A DNA stretch of 64,000 nucleotides from Catalinimonas alkaloidigena (GTDB taxonomy: Bacteria > Bacteroidota > Bacteroidia > Cytophagales > Cyclobacteriaceae): NCBI RefSeq assembly GCF_029504655.1, contig NZ_JAQFIL010000001.1, positions 3,229,001 to 3,293,000 of the forward strand, given 5' to 3'. Position numbers and translations under genes: made by a program. This document shows positions 17,470-26,611 of the stretch, piece after piece (positions within the stretch are counted from its first letter, which is position 1; every line of letters starts with the position of its first letter). The notes under the pieces are model-generated. The model did no database searches. It was not told the DNA's origin and was given only the letters and a program-made list of their open reading frames with translations.

Positions 17470-19878
17470 ATGTTTTGGGACAATACCACCATCGCTTACC
17501 GTAACCTGATTAAGCATAAGTTTTATTCCACAATAAACTTACTGGGACTTGCCATAGGTACAGCAGCCTGTCTGATGATCTTACATTATGTTCGTTATGA
17601 ATTGAGTTACGAAGATTTTCATGACAAAGCAGCAAATATTTACCGGCTAACCCTGGATGCGTATAAGGATGGCGAGTTGCTGGTTCAGGATGCTGAAATG
17701 TATCCACTGGCAGGTCCTGAGCTTAAAGCACAAATGCCTGAGGTAATTGATTATGTCAGGCTACACGATGAAAACCAGCTAGTAGTAGGACATGATGATT
17801 ACCGCCAACATGAAAGTAGCCTTTACTTCACTGATCCTTCATTTTTTTCAATTTTCAGCATTGATGTACTGCAGGGAGATCCAAACACTGCTTTGGATGA
17901 TCCTTTCGAAATTGTGATTACTGCATCCAAAGCCCGGCAGTATTTCGGCACTACCGATGTAGTAGGCAAGGCACTGGATCTTTATGGAATGGGTAGAGAA
18001 GTGAAAAATGCCAGGATATCTGCGGTGATTAAAGATTTACCTCCGAATACTCACTTAAAGATTGACTTCCTTCTCTCTTTCATATCTCTACAGGATGAAG
18101 CACTTGCTTATCAACTGACTTGGAATGGCAATAATGAATTTACCTATCTTCTGATGGACACCAATTTTGATAAAAAAGCATTTGAGGCTAAACTGAACAC
18201 GTTTACAAAAAACCTGAAAGATGAAATTGGTGATGAAAAGTTTTCAATACAAGCTATCCGAGATATTCACCTCCATTCACACAAAACCTATGAACCTGAA
18301 GTGAATGGTGACGGTAAAACCGTGTCATTTCTTTCAATAATCGCGTTTTTTATACTAATCATTGCCTGGGTAAATTATATCAATTTGGCCACTGCACGCT
18401 CAGTAGAGAGAGCCAAAGAAGTGGGCATAAAAAAAGCATTGGGCTGTACCCGTGTTCAGCTAATAAAACAATTTATGCTTGAAGCACTCCTCACCAATAT
18501 TACAGCCATGCTGCTCGCTATGCTCATCGTATACTTAGGTTTTTCTGCTTTTCGTCAACTTAGTGGTCAGCCGCTGGAATTTCGCTTATTTAATGACCCA
18601 TACTTCGGTCTATTACTCGTTGGCATGGTGATTTTTGGCACCTTGTTATCTGGCCTTTATCCTTCATTCGTATTATCATCTTTCCGGCCAACATCAGTAT
18701 TAAAAGGAAAACTAAGAAGCAGTTCACATGGCCGCTGGCTGCGTCAGAGCCTGGTAGTTTTCCAATTTCTGGCTTCTGTAGTATTGATGGTGGGTACTTT
18801 TACCGTTTATCAGCAGCTTAACTTTATGCGAGATCAGGAACTGGGGCTGAATACTGAACAGCTACTGGTAATAGAATTACCAATGGATTTAAGGTATGAC
18901 TCTCAAATTGGAAGTAAACTTGTGTCTCTTCAGGAAGAGTGGAAACGGATTTCTAATGTAGAAGTCGTAGCAGGAGCACAAGCTATGCCCGGCTCAGGCT
19001 ATGATCTACTAAGCTCTAGTTCGGGTATATATCTTGAAGGTGATGATAAAAGAGACAGGTCTACCACTTACTATCATTATGGCATGGATGCCAATTACCT
19101 GCAATCCCTTGGTTCCGGTATGTTGGCAGGACACACCTTTCGTAAGGGTACGGACAATTCACATAAGATCGTAATCAATAAGAAAGCTGCCAGCATGCTT
19201 GGATTTGAAAATCCTGAGGAAGCTATTGGCCAAAAAATCACTTTTGATAGCATTTCAACCATTATTGGCGTGGTAGAAAATTATCACTTTCACTCTTTAA
19301 AAGAACCCATCACGCCATTTATTCACTGGTATAGTGATCTGAATGTATATCAATATATTCGTTTAAACATAAGTGACATACAGTATAGCCTTAGTCAGCT
19401 GGAATCCACATTTAAAGGAATTTTTCCCAATAGCACCTTTTCATATTCCTTTTTAGATGATACTTATAATCAGCAGTATTTGGCTGAAGTAAGGTTTGGA
19501 AAAGTTTTTAGCTTATTTGCCGCGCTGGCTATTGTAGTCGCATGTCTGGGTCTGCTGGGACTATCTTCTTATACCAGTATTCAAAGAACGAAGGAGATCG
19601 GAATTCGCAAGGCATTAGGTGCTTCGGTGGGAAATATATTGTTCTTACTCTCTAAGAGTTATTTTCAGCTCATAATAATTGCTCTCTTTATTGCTGTACC
19701 TATTGCCAACTATTTTATGAGTGAATGGCTACTCCAATTTGCCTACCGGATAACTATAAATTGGTGGTTATTTGTGTTACCGGGCATATTAGTCATTTGC
19801 ATTGCCCTCCTGGCCATCAGTGGTCAAACCGTAAAATCAGCCAGAGCCAATCCTGTAAAATCGCTCCGCTATGAGTGA
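17470..19878 (+). CDS. ABC transporter permease, MacB/FtsX type
   Basis: 802 aa. Two MacB-type periplasmic domains and two sets of four membrane helices: N-terminal anchor (YRNLIKHKFYSTINLLGLAIGTAACLMI), periplasmic domain about 50-240, FtsX core 1 (IIAFFILIIAWVNYINLATARSVERAKEVGIKKALG), second periplasmic domain about 450-640, and FtsX core 2 (ALAIVVACLGLLGLSSYTSIQRTKEIGIRKALGAS). The double ERAKE-(V/I)GI(K/R)KALG signatures are diagnostic. This large tandem architecture is widespread in Bacteroidota and moves lipids, peptides or drugs with a separate ATPase; none is encoded next to it here, so it is an orphan permease. The substrate is unknown. Confidence 0.92.
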   Translation: MFWDNTTIAYRNLIKHKFYSTINLLGLAIGTAACLMILHYVRYELSYEDFHDKAANIYRLTLDAYKDGELLVQDAEMYPLAGPELKAQMPEVIDYVRLHDENQLVVGHDDYRQHESSLYFTDPSFFSIFSIDVLQGDPNTALDDPFEIVITASKARQYFGTTDVVGKALDLYGMGREVKNARISAVIKDLPPNTHLKIDFLLSFISLQDEALAYQLTWNGNNEFTYLLMDTNFDKKAFEAKLNTFTKNLKDEIGDEKFSIQAIRDIHLHSHKTYEPEVNGDGKTVSFLSIIAFFILIIAWVNYINLATARSVERAKEVGIKKALGCTRVQLIKQFMLEALLTNITAMLLAMLIVYLGFSAFRQLSGQPLEFRLFNDPYFGLLLVGMVIFGTLLSGLYPSFVLSSFRPTSVLKGKLRSSSHGRWLRQSLVVFQFLASVVLMVGTFTVYQQLNFMRDQELGLNTEQLLVIELPMDLRYDSQIGSKLVSLQEEWKRISNVEVVAGAQAMPGSGYDLLSSSSGIYLEGDDKRDRSTTYYHYGMDANYLQSLGSGMLAGHTFRKGTDNSHKIVINKKAASMLGFENPEEAIGQKITFDSISTIIGVVENYHFHSLKEPITPFIHWYSDLNVYQYIRLNISDIQYSLSQLESTFKGIFPNSTFSYSFLDDTYNQQYLAEVRFGKVFSLFAALAIVVACLGLLGLSSYTSIQRTKEIGIRKALGASVGNILFLLSKSYFQLIIIALFIAVPIANYFMSEWLLQFAYRITINWWLFVLPGILVICIALLAISGQTVKSARANPVKSLRYE

Positions 19879-19919
19879 GAGATGATGAGTAAGTAGATGC
19901 AGACTGCTTAAATCTGCTA

Positions 19920-20435
19920 TTACTGATGCAATGGGTATTTACCTAGCTTAACCTGGGTACTTCCGTCAGCATCTATGCTTACTGAAAAAATATAATCATA
20001 GTCCTGATCGCCAATTTGATCTATGGGCGGATTTGCTCCCAACGCTTCTATGATGGGCAGTATGGTATTGCTATGACCTGATACCAAAACAGTTTGCCCT
20101 GAATGCTTAGCTTTGATCTTTTCTGCTAAGCCTTGATAATTACGCGCTTCGTAAATGTTAATTGGCAATTTAAACGCTTCTGATATCGGTTCTAGGGTAG
20201 CCCGGGTACGCTGAAAATCAGTACTGAAAAGGGCATGGATAGTATCTACACCAAGATTTTCCCAAAGCTGTGCAGCCCTTATTTTCCCTTTTTCTGTCAG
20301 CGGAGGATCGTCTTTGGGAATAGATACCTTTTCAGCATGACGAAGAAGAATCACCTGAGTCTCATTATCTCCACCTGAATTACAGGAGAAGCTTACGAGC
20401 AACAAAAAGCAGAAAAAAAAGAAATGTCTAAGCAT
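19920..20435 (-). CDS. Phosphohistidine-type phosphatase lipoprotein
   Basis: 171 aa. Signal sequence with a lipobox (LLLVSFSC, Cys about residue 18). Histidine-phosphatase core: catalytic RHAE in VILLRHAEKV, then LTEKGKIRAAQLW, FSTDFQRTRATLEPI and the second catalytic His in VLVSGHSN. That is the SixA/phosphoglycerate-mutase branch-1 fold, though exported, which suggests action on an external phosphate ester. It begins 8 bp inside the end of the FeoB-associated gene, so it is translated from the iron-uptake message. Whether it has any role in iron uptake is not known. Confidence 0.85.
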   Translation of the reverse strand: MLRHFFFFCFLLLVSFSCNSGGDNETQVILLRHAEKVSIPKDDPPLTEKGKIRAAQLWENLGVDTIHALFSTDFQRTRATLEPISEAFKLPINIYEARNYQGLAEKIKAKHSGQTVLVSGHSNTILPIIEALGANPPIDQIGDQDYDYIFSVSIDADGSTQVKLGKYPLHQ

Positions 20436-20619
20436 TAACTTTTTGATTCTCAGCTTCCTTTATCTTGATCTGTTCCTGTATCTTTTTAAAATCCACAGCA
20501 TCACAACTGCCACATCCTTTCGGACAGGCTTTGTCAGATGCAAAACTCTTATATACCAAACGTCCCAGATAGTAGAGCGCTCCTAAAAATATCGCGATAA
20601 GGATAATTTCATGTAGCAT
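20428..20619 (-). CDS. FeoB-associated Cys-rich membrane protein
   Basis: 63 aa from the ATG at 20619; an upstream extension to another codon at 20667 is unlikely because family members start directly with the membrane helix. One membrane helix (HEIILIAIFLGALYYLGRLVY), then the cytosolic motif CPKGCGSCD, a CPxxCxxC-like thiol cluster that is the family mark. Ends charged (FKKIQEQIKIKEAENQKVNA). It takes the position of FeoC or P19-type accessories, 10 bp behind feoB, and probably assists ferrous iron transport. Confidence 0.88.
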   Translation of the reverse strand: MLHEIILIAIFLGALYYLGRLVYKSFASDKACPKGCGSCDAVDFKKIQEQIKIKEAENQKVNA

Positions 20620-20629
20620 AAATATCGTT

Positions 20630-22789
20630 TTAAGAAAAAAGTTGGAAAACCAGCAAGGCCGACACATAGGCCAGCATTGTCATGTATACTGTTTGTATAA
20701 CAGGCCACTTCCACCCTTTAGTTTCACGATATACCACTGCGATGGTACTCATGCACTGCATCGCAAAAGCATAGAAAACCAACAGGGAGAATGCAACAGC
20801 CGGACGAAAAACCTGCTGCCCGGTATCAGGGTTTCTTTCAGAACGCATGCGCCCGATAATCGTACTTTCGTCATCAAAATCTTCTCCTACACTATACAGT
20901 GTTGCCATGGTTCCCACAAAGACTTCCCGGGCTGCAAAAGATGTTATCAGGGCAATACCGATTTTCCAATCGTAGCCCAGCGGCCTGATCACCGGCTCAA
21001 TCCACTTTCCAAATTTTCCCGCATAAGAATTTTCAAGCCGGGAAGTAGCTATTTCTGTCTCCAGTGTTTCCAAAAACTCAAGATCATTTGAGCCTTCAGC
21101 CTGTTCACGTAGCTGTTGTTCTGCCTGGGCTATATCATCTCCCGGTCCGTAGGAAGCCAATACCCAGAGGACAATAGAAACCGCAAAAATGATTTTACCT
21201 GCCTCAAATACAAAAGTCTTAGACTTTTCAAGCACGGTGAAACCCACATTTTTCCAACGAGGCCAGCGATAAGCAGGCATTTCCATGATCAGAAAACTTC
21301 TTTCTTTGGTCTTAACAATCAGCTTCATGATCCAGGCAGAACCAAGTGCAGCCATGAATCCCAAAAGATACATGCCCATTAATACGATGCCCTGCAGGTT
21401 GATCACACCCCAGATATAGGTAGAAGGGACTACCAGGGCAATCAGAACTGTATATACTGGCAAGCGAGCAGAACAACTCATCAGCGGAGTAACCATGATA
21501 GTGATCAGGCGGTCTTTCCAACTGTCGATACTACGCGTAGCCATTATCGCAGGTATCGCGCAGGCCAAACCTGAAATCAAGGGCACTACACTCCTGCCAT
21601 TAAGCCCCACTTTACGCATTACTTTGTCCATCAGAAATACCACTCTGGACATATACCCTGACTCTTCCAGCAATGCGATAAAGGCAAATAAAATGGCAAT
21701 CTGAGGCACAAAAATAACTATGCCACCGATTCCAGGCACAATACCTTCAGCCAGAAGGCTTGTCAGGACGCCTTCAGGAAGGTTATCCTGTATCCATCCG
21801 CTAAACTCTGCGAAAATATAATCTATGATGTCCATGGGTACGCTTGCCCATGCAAAAATGGCCTGGAAAATCAGGAAAAGTATAGCGAAAAAAATCAGGT
21901 AACCGAAGACCTTATGCGTTAGTACCCGGTCTATGCGGTTTGAAAAAGACTGTTGTCCTGCTGCATCAGGCGTACTGATGGTATCCTGCAGAACCTGCTG
22001 GATTTTACGATACCGCTCCGTAGTTTCCTTGATCTGAAGCTCATTGGCCTGAAACCCGAAAGAGTCACGTGTTTTTTTGATTTGTTCCTGTTGCTGCTCA
22101 TCTATGAAAAGGAGCCTCTCTGCACTTTGTAACCACTGATAGGCCTCATAATAATTATTTACTCCATACATATGCTTTACCTCAGCAATACATTCCGGAG
22201 CCAGCGGAAGAACATCAAGAAACGGCTCTTCCTGATTGACTATTTCCTGACTTAACACTTTTTTCAGCTTATCCAGGCCTTCACCATTCCGAGCATTCAT
22301 GCGCACTACCGGCACATTCCCCAGTTGTCTGCTAAGCAATTCGCTATCTACGCTCACACCTTTTTTGCGGGCGATATCTGCCATATTTAGCACCAGTACT
22401 GCAGGAATGGCCAAATCACGAATCTGCGTAAAAAGCAGTAGGTTTCGCTCAAGATTATTCATATCTGCGATGACTACCGCAATGTCAGGCCTTTTGTCTT
22501 TTTCGGGATGCATTAACACATCCAGCACAACTTTTTCGTCTGCCGAACGAGGATAGAGACTATAGGTACCAGGAAGATCAATAATTTCAGCAGTCGTATC
22601 ACCCGGCAGTTTTGTCCTCCCCGTTTTTTTATCAACGGTCACTCCAGGATAATTACCTACCTTTTGATTCAGCCCGGTGAGCAGATTGAAAATTGTAGAT
22701 TTACCGGAATTAGGATTACCTACCAGCGCAATGCTACGGTTTGATTTTATAGATGGACTTTGAGGTAAAGTTTCCGCAGGATAGTTCAT
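20630..22789 (-). CDS. feoB: Ferrous iron transport protein B
   Basis: 719 aa, typical length. N-terminal G-domain: G1 GNPNSGKST (24-32), GVTVDKKTG (G2), DLPGTYSLYP (G3), NMADIARKKG (G4). This is followed by a guanine-dissociation-inhibitor segment (about 170-290) and two Gate/Nucleoside-like membrane halves with the FeoB Cys-containing helices (GLACAIPAIMATRSI; MSCSARLPVYTVLIAL). Uptake of Fe(II) across the inner membrane, driven by the G domain. Its start codon overlaps the feoA stop by 4 bp (ATGA), so translation is coupled. The Cys-rich protein follows after 10 bp. Confidence 0.97.
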   Translation of the reverse strand: MNYPAETLPQSPSIKSNRSIALVGNPNSGKSTIFNLLTGLNQKVGNYPGVTVDKKTGRTKLPGDTTAEIIDLPGTYSLYPRSADEKVVLDVLMHPEKDKRPDIAVVIADMNNLERNLLLFTQIRDLAIPAVLVLNMADIARKKGVSVDSELLSRQLGNVPVVRMNARNGEGLDKLKKVLSQEIVNQEEPFLDVLPLAPECIAEVKHMYGVNNYYEAYQWLQSAERLLFIDEQQQEQIKKTRDSFGFQANELQIKETTERYRKIQQVLQDTISTPDAAGQQSFSNRIDRVLTHKVFGYLIFFAILFLIFQAIFAWASVPMDIIDYIFAEFSGWIQDNLPEGVLTSLLAEGIVPGIGGIVIFVPQIAILFAFIALLEESGYMSRVVFLMDKVMRKVGLNGRSVVPLISGLACAIPAIMATRSIDSWKDRLITIMVTPLMSCSARLPVYTVLIALVVPSTYIWGVINLQGIVLMGMYLLGFMAALGSAWIMKLIVKTKERSFLIMEMPAYRWPRWKNVGFTVLEKSKTFVFEAGKIIFAVSIVLWVLASYGPGDDIAQAEQQLREQAEGSNDLEFLETLETEIATSRLENSYAGKFGKWIEPVIRPLGYDWKIGIALITSFAAREVFVGTMATLYSVGEDFDDESTIIGRMRSERNPDTGQQVFRPAVAFSLLVFYAFAMQCMSTIAVVYRETKGWKWPVIQTVYMTMLAYVSALLVFQLFS

Positions 22790-23004
22790 ATGATTTCAAC
22801 TAGACTCGCTTCGTCAATTCTAAGAGATAAATTATAACCTGAAATTCTTACTGAGATGGGGTCTCCCAGGGGAGCTCGGTAGTTAAAGCTTACCTCTTTG
22901 CCAGGTAACAAACCCATTTCCAACAATTTAATTGTCAATGACGATGGTTTGATATTTTTTATCACAGCTTTTTCGCCGGGTTTTAATTGATCCAAAGTTT
23001 TCAT
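22786..23004 (-). CDS. feoA: Ferrous iron transport protein A
   Basis: 72 aa from the ATG at 23004, which gives the typical FeoA start MKTLDQLKPGEKAVI; the frame runs on upstream to a TTG at 23043 but the extra residues do not look like FeoA. An SH3-like fold: GEKAVIKNI, LLEMGLLPGKEVSF, DPISVRISGYNLSLR, matching the family's G-x-x-x-I, G-L-x-P-G and S-(L/I)-R elements. FeoA binds FeoB and stimulates it. First gene of the operon; an inverted repeat that could be an iron-dependent operator lies 52 bp upstream. Confidence 0.93.
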   Translation of the reverse strand: MKTLDQLKPGEKAVIKNIKPSSLTIKLLEMGLLPGKEVSFNYRAPLGDPISVRISGYNLSLRIDEASLVEII

Positions 23005-23055
23005 TAATAGCATCTCAGCTTCATTGATGGACGACAGCCGCAATTTAATAGTTAT

Positions 23056-23070
23056 TTAGATAGAGTCTAA
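23056..23070. promoter_or_regulatory. Candidate DtxR-like iron operator upstream of feoA
   Basis: TTAGATAGAGTCTAA: 5-bp inverted halves TTAGA/TCTAA separated by 5 bp, 52 bp before the feoA start. It resembles the TTAGG...CCTAA halves of DtxR/IdeR sites, which fits an iron gene. Seen directly; the regulator is inferred. Confidence 0.4.
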
Positions 23071-23142
23071 TTAAAAAAAGAAAAAAACAAGAAAGGTTTC
23101 ATAAAACTGAATTGTTTTTTCACCAATCCAATTCACAGAGAT

Positions 23143-24312
23143 TTAAGGAAAACGTAAAGTGAGCATCAGCTCATCTTCTGGCAGATGATATTTTTGGTAG
23201 AGGATATGTTCATAAATGCCCTCAGAGTAGTGGTTGGCGGCAATGATAAGGACAGGAAATAATCTTTCGACATTAAATTCTGTGATCTGTTGATACTTCC
23301 ATTCATTCTCCTCATTGAGATAAGGTAGAAGAAAATCCAGGGCCTTACGAATTATCTGATCGTTATAGTCCCAGACTGCTTTGCCTACCTTTTCCGAAAG
23401 AATTGCATAATAGTAGATCGCCATCAAATTCATGCTACTGTAATCCCATGTACGGGTTCTAGCCAGTTCTTCCGGTTGGCTTCCATCAGCTTCAATTTGG
23501 CTGTCCAGGATTAACTTTAGCCCATTGGCTTGTAACTCCTGCGCTAAGGCATGCTGTTCAGTGAAAAGCGCCATGCTCATGGTCTGTACAAAGTACCAGG
23601 TGGTATGATTATTTCCGTTTACCGCTTCATTTTTGCCGTGTTGGCTGTTGATCAGCCAGTCCAGATAATCTTTTACCCAACTGATCAAGCTCTCATGCTG
23701 TTTCTGCGTCATGGCTTCAGAAGTTGAAAGCAGTGTAATCGCATCCAGAAGATATCCAAAATCACGGGTTTCAATGATGCCTATCCCTCTTCCTTCTGTT
23801 CTACCGGGAATAGCCTGCCCAAAGTTCAGGTTTGGATTCATACGGGTAGCAGGGTCAATAAACCAGGTATGGAGTAAATCAGAAGCTTTCTTAGCGTATT
23901 TCTCATCTTCACTATAGAAGTATGCAAGCCCTAATAGGTCCACAGCATCAATCAGTTTATGAAGGTTTTTCTTGTCTGAGATCAGCTCAATTTCAGGATT
24001 TTTTTCTCCATCACGCCTGATGTAGGGTAATCCGTCTGGCTTGTCAGGATCAGGCCACCAGTAGGGCCCCTGACTCATATAGTCATGCTTATCACCACTG
24101 CTGGCTACCATTTCTTTATCCATTACCGATACAGCCTGCATATCCAATAATGCATCGGCCCGCTCCATTAGCTCGCTGATTTCATTCTTGAAAAAGAACT
24201 TATGCTCTTTGACTTCCCGGATATGCTCCAAATCAATAAGTGTAGTATTTTGACTATGTGCATTTATAGCCAAGAGCAATATACCAATCAGAGGTAAAAC
24301 TAGTTTTTTCAT
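23143..24312 (-). CDS. Alginate-lyase-superfamily polysaccharide lyase (PF05426-like)
   Basis: About 389 aa from the ATG at 24312 (the frame extends to a TTG at 24330, but the ATG gives the clean signal peptide MKKLVLPLIGILLLAINAHSQ). The (alpha/alpha)n domain shows the family's SGDKHDYMSQGPYWWPDP block, LNFGQAIPGRTEGRG and VNGNNHTTWYFVQTMS, where the conserved Asn-His-x-x-Trp is part of the active site. Members cleave uronic-acid polysaccharides such as alginate or glucuronan. It lies 35 bp behind a heparinase II/III-type lyase, probably in the same operon. The exact substrate cannot be read from sequence. Confidence 0.88.
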   Translation of the reverse strand: MKKLVLPLIGILLLAINAHSQNTTLIDLEHIREVKEHKFFFKNEISELMERADALLDMQAVSVMDKEMVASSGDKHDYMSQGPYWWPDPDKPDGLPYIRRDGEKNPEIELISDKKNLHKLIDAVDLLGLAYFYSEDEKYAKKASDLLHTWFIDPATRMNPNLNFGQAIPGRTEGRGIGIIETRDFGYLLDAITLLSTSEAMTQKQHESLISWVKDYLDWLINSQHGKNEAVNGNNHTTWYFVQTMSMALFTEQHALAQELQANGLKLILDSQIEADGSQPEELARTRTWDYSSMNLMAIYYYAILSEKVGKAVWDYNDQIIRKALDFLLPYLNEENEWKYQQITEFNVERLFPVLIIAANHYSEGIYEHILYQKYHLPEDELMLTLRFP

Positions 24313-24347
24313 AGAAGAACGATCATTCAAATTTGAGTTTTATTTCA

Positions 24348-26348
24348 TCACAGATGTTTCTCAACCTGCTCATCTTTGGCAATGGTGAAACGCCACTGAT
24401 CATTTTTTTTGGGATCTTGGGCAGTAAAGTGCATCCTGTAGATTGTGTCTGGCCACGATTTCAGAAGTTTCTTATCGGTAATCTTAATTTCCTCAGTATT
24501 TAAAGAGAATTTCTCTGCATCAAAGAAAAGGAAAGCTACTACATCACTAGCGTCTTCGCGCCCCTGTAATCTGAGCTTTCCATCCGCTACTTTTTCTACA
24601 TCAAATGCAGTCATCAAGGTAAAATGCATTTCTCCTTTAAGCTCATCAAGTTCATATTTATCATTGATCTGTACCCAGGTATCGCGGACAAACCGAATGT
24701 CTCTCTGCCAGAAATTAATCGCTGCCTCTTCAGGATAAGCGCTGGAGATGTCCAATGAAAAGCTTACCTCCTGCTCGTTCTTTTCAAACTTCACATCACG
24801 GGCAGCATACTTTCTTCCGGGAAGCTGCATAAATCCATTGATGGTAGGTACATTATGATAAGCAGACTGCATGGTCCAGATTTCGTAGCGCTGAGGGCTG
24901 AAAGTTTTAGCCGTATATTCTTCTACACCAACATCAATAATTGCCGGTTGGCCGTCCACATAAACAATAAAATTTCCCACATCATTATGGTTATGACTTT
25001 CGGCATTATGGCCCCCTTGTGCGGCAAGAAATAAGCCTTCGGGAGTACCCTGTTCAGTTCGGGCAGTCATCACCTGTAAGTCAGGAAACCAGGCATCGGA
25101 AATATAAGGGGTTTTGGTTACTGGGTATTGCTCAATATTTTCACGGTTGAAGATCGCATAAAGATGGCGGCCCAGGCTACGGTCATCAGTAGGTAAATCT
25201 TCTTCTACATCCCGCTGAGAAGCTTTACTGGCTCCCAGGGCTTTCATATTGCTGTCATTGATACGTTCTCCATACCGAAATACCAGGTCTTCCTGTATGG
25301 TATTGAGCGCCGCCGCGTCAGCAAAATTTACAAAATAATCATCATCTATGTAGGTCTTATATATGTATGAGCCCATTTTCTGAATGAGCGCCTCATCATA
25401 TACATCAATACGCTGCGCGGAGGCACTGTACAAAATTTCCAGACAGTCAAATAATGAGCCCGCCGCACGGCTCCAATAGCTGGGACCTTCATCACACCCA
25501 CCATCAGCAGGATAATGGTTCAGGAAGTTATCCAGACTGCGCAATGACTTGTGGGCAATCGCTGACTTTCTTTTAGGGTCTTCCAGGTGAAGTAGGCTAG
25601 CTGTTAAAATATTGGAATTGATCCACGGGTTCCAGTTGTTTACATGCCTGTCTCTGTCAAAGCCCATCCACCAAAAGTCATCCCGCACCTCAAAGGGCTC
25701 AAAAACACGTCTATCAAACTCATATGAAAGCCTTTTACGGATCAATGGAGAAACCTCATCCAGTTGGTCTCCCAGCAGATATTCTGTCCAGGCAAGCAGC
25801 GCCGCGGTTTCGGCAGCAAACAGGTCTATGGTAGGCTCTTCCACATCGGGTAATCCGGGACCGGCTTCCTGTAAATACAGATGAGCTGGCACACCCCAGT
25901 ACGACTCTTCACAAATGGACCAGACGGCATTTACAATGGCTTCAGTAAATCTGCCCTGGTTTTCAATACATTCACCTAACACCAGATCAAGTAGCGCATT
26001 TCTACGGGATGAACGCAGCGCCTGGAAGTTCGAGCGATTACCATTGCGGGCAAATTCTAGAAAGACTGTCGCAGGGAGCGACTCCCATTCCTGCTGAAGT
26101 GCTTCTTCTGCTTTTTTAATATAACCAGATCTTATTTTTTTATTTACACTTTCCCATTCCTGTCGCTCACTACTTTTTGGGAAAGGATGCCACTCATTTT
26201 CTGGGATCAGTAGGCTTGAAAGTTTTTCTCTTGGAAACGACTCACTCAGAAAGTTATGTCTGATTAGATTTTCACTCGATTGCTGAGCCCTTAAGGGGGT
26301 GCAGAATAATGTAAACAACAGACAATAGGTCCATAAATAAATTCGCAT
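24348..26348 (-). CDS. Heparinase II/III-type polysaccharide lyase
   Basis: 666 aa with a signal peptide (IYLWTYCLLFTLFCTPLRAQ). N-terminal (alpha/alpha) toroid (about 90-390), with DEGPSYWSRAAGSLFDCLE (Tyr region of the active site), then the C-terminal beta-sandwich heparinase II/III domain beginning near 440 (AAQGGHNAESHNHNDVGNFIVYVDGQPAIIDVGVEEY). The catalytic His in HNHND-G-x-F is conserved. Family members act on uronic-acid glycans (heparin, alginate, ulvan-like). With the alginate-lyase-like gene directly behind it, this looks like a small lyase operon acting in the periplasm. No SusC/SusD pair is in the window. Confidence 0.9.
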   Translation of the reverse strand: MRIYLWTYCLLFTLFCTPLRAQQSSENLIRHNFLSESFPREKLSSLLIPENEWHPFPKSSERQEWESVNKKIRSGYIKKAEEALQQEWESLPATVFLEFARNGNRSNFQALRSSRRNALLDLVLGECIENQGRFTEAIVNAVWSICEESYWGVPAHLYLQEAGPGLPDVEEPTIDLFAAETAALLAWTEYLLGDQLDEVSPLIRKRLSYEFDRRVFEPFEVRDDFWWMGFDRDRHVNNWNPWINSNILTASLLHLEDPKRKSAIAHKSLRSLDNFLNHYPADGGCDEGPSYWSRAAGSLFDCLEILYSASAQRIDVYDEALIQKMGSYIYKTYIDDDYFVNFADAAALNTIQEDLVFRYGERINDSNMKALGASKASQRDVEEDLPTDDRSLGRHLYAIFNRENIEQYPVTKTPYISDAWFPDLQVMTARTEQGTPEGLFLAAQGGHNAESHNHNDVGNFIVYVDGQPAIIDVGVEEYTAKTFSPQRYEIWTMQSAYHNVPTINGFMQLPGRKYAARDVKFEKNEQEVSFSLDISSAYPEEAAINFWQRDIRFVRDTWVQINDKYELDELKGEMHFTLMTAFDVEKVADGKLRLQGREDASDVVAFLFFDAEKFSLNTEEIKITDKKLLKSWPDTIYRMHFTAQDPKKNDQWRFTIAKDEQVEKHL

Positions 26349-26611
26349 AGGTTGTAGGTATTAGTCAGTAAATGCAAATTGATGCTTAAGTAAAAGAAAT
26401 CAAAATTGTAAAATTAAGCCTTTTTATAAAGTAATTATTATTATTTCTTCTCGATTATGGGTAGGTTAATTTACAAAATGTAGCATGGAGCGATAAAAAA
26501 TATGATCAAGCAAGCGGCAGTGATGATTGTAAAATTACAGTACTTTTTATAAATTATGCACATTGCTTGGCTCTTCAGGATACTTTTCAGCCATTCAATT
26601 TTACAGCATTT

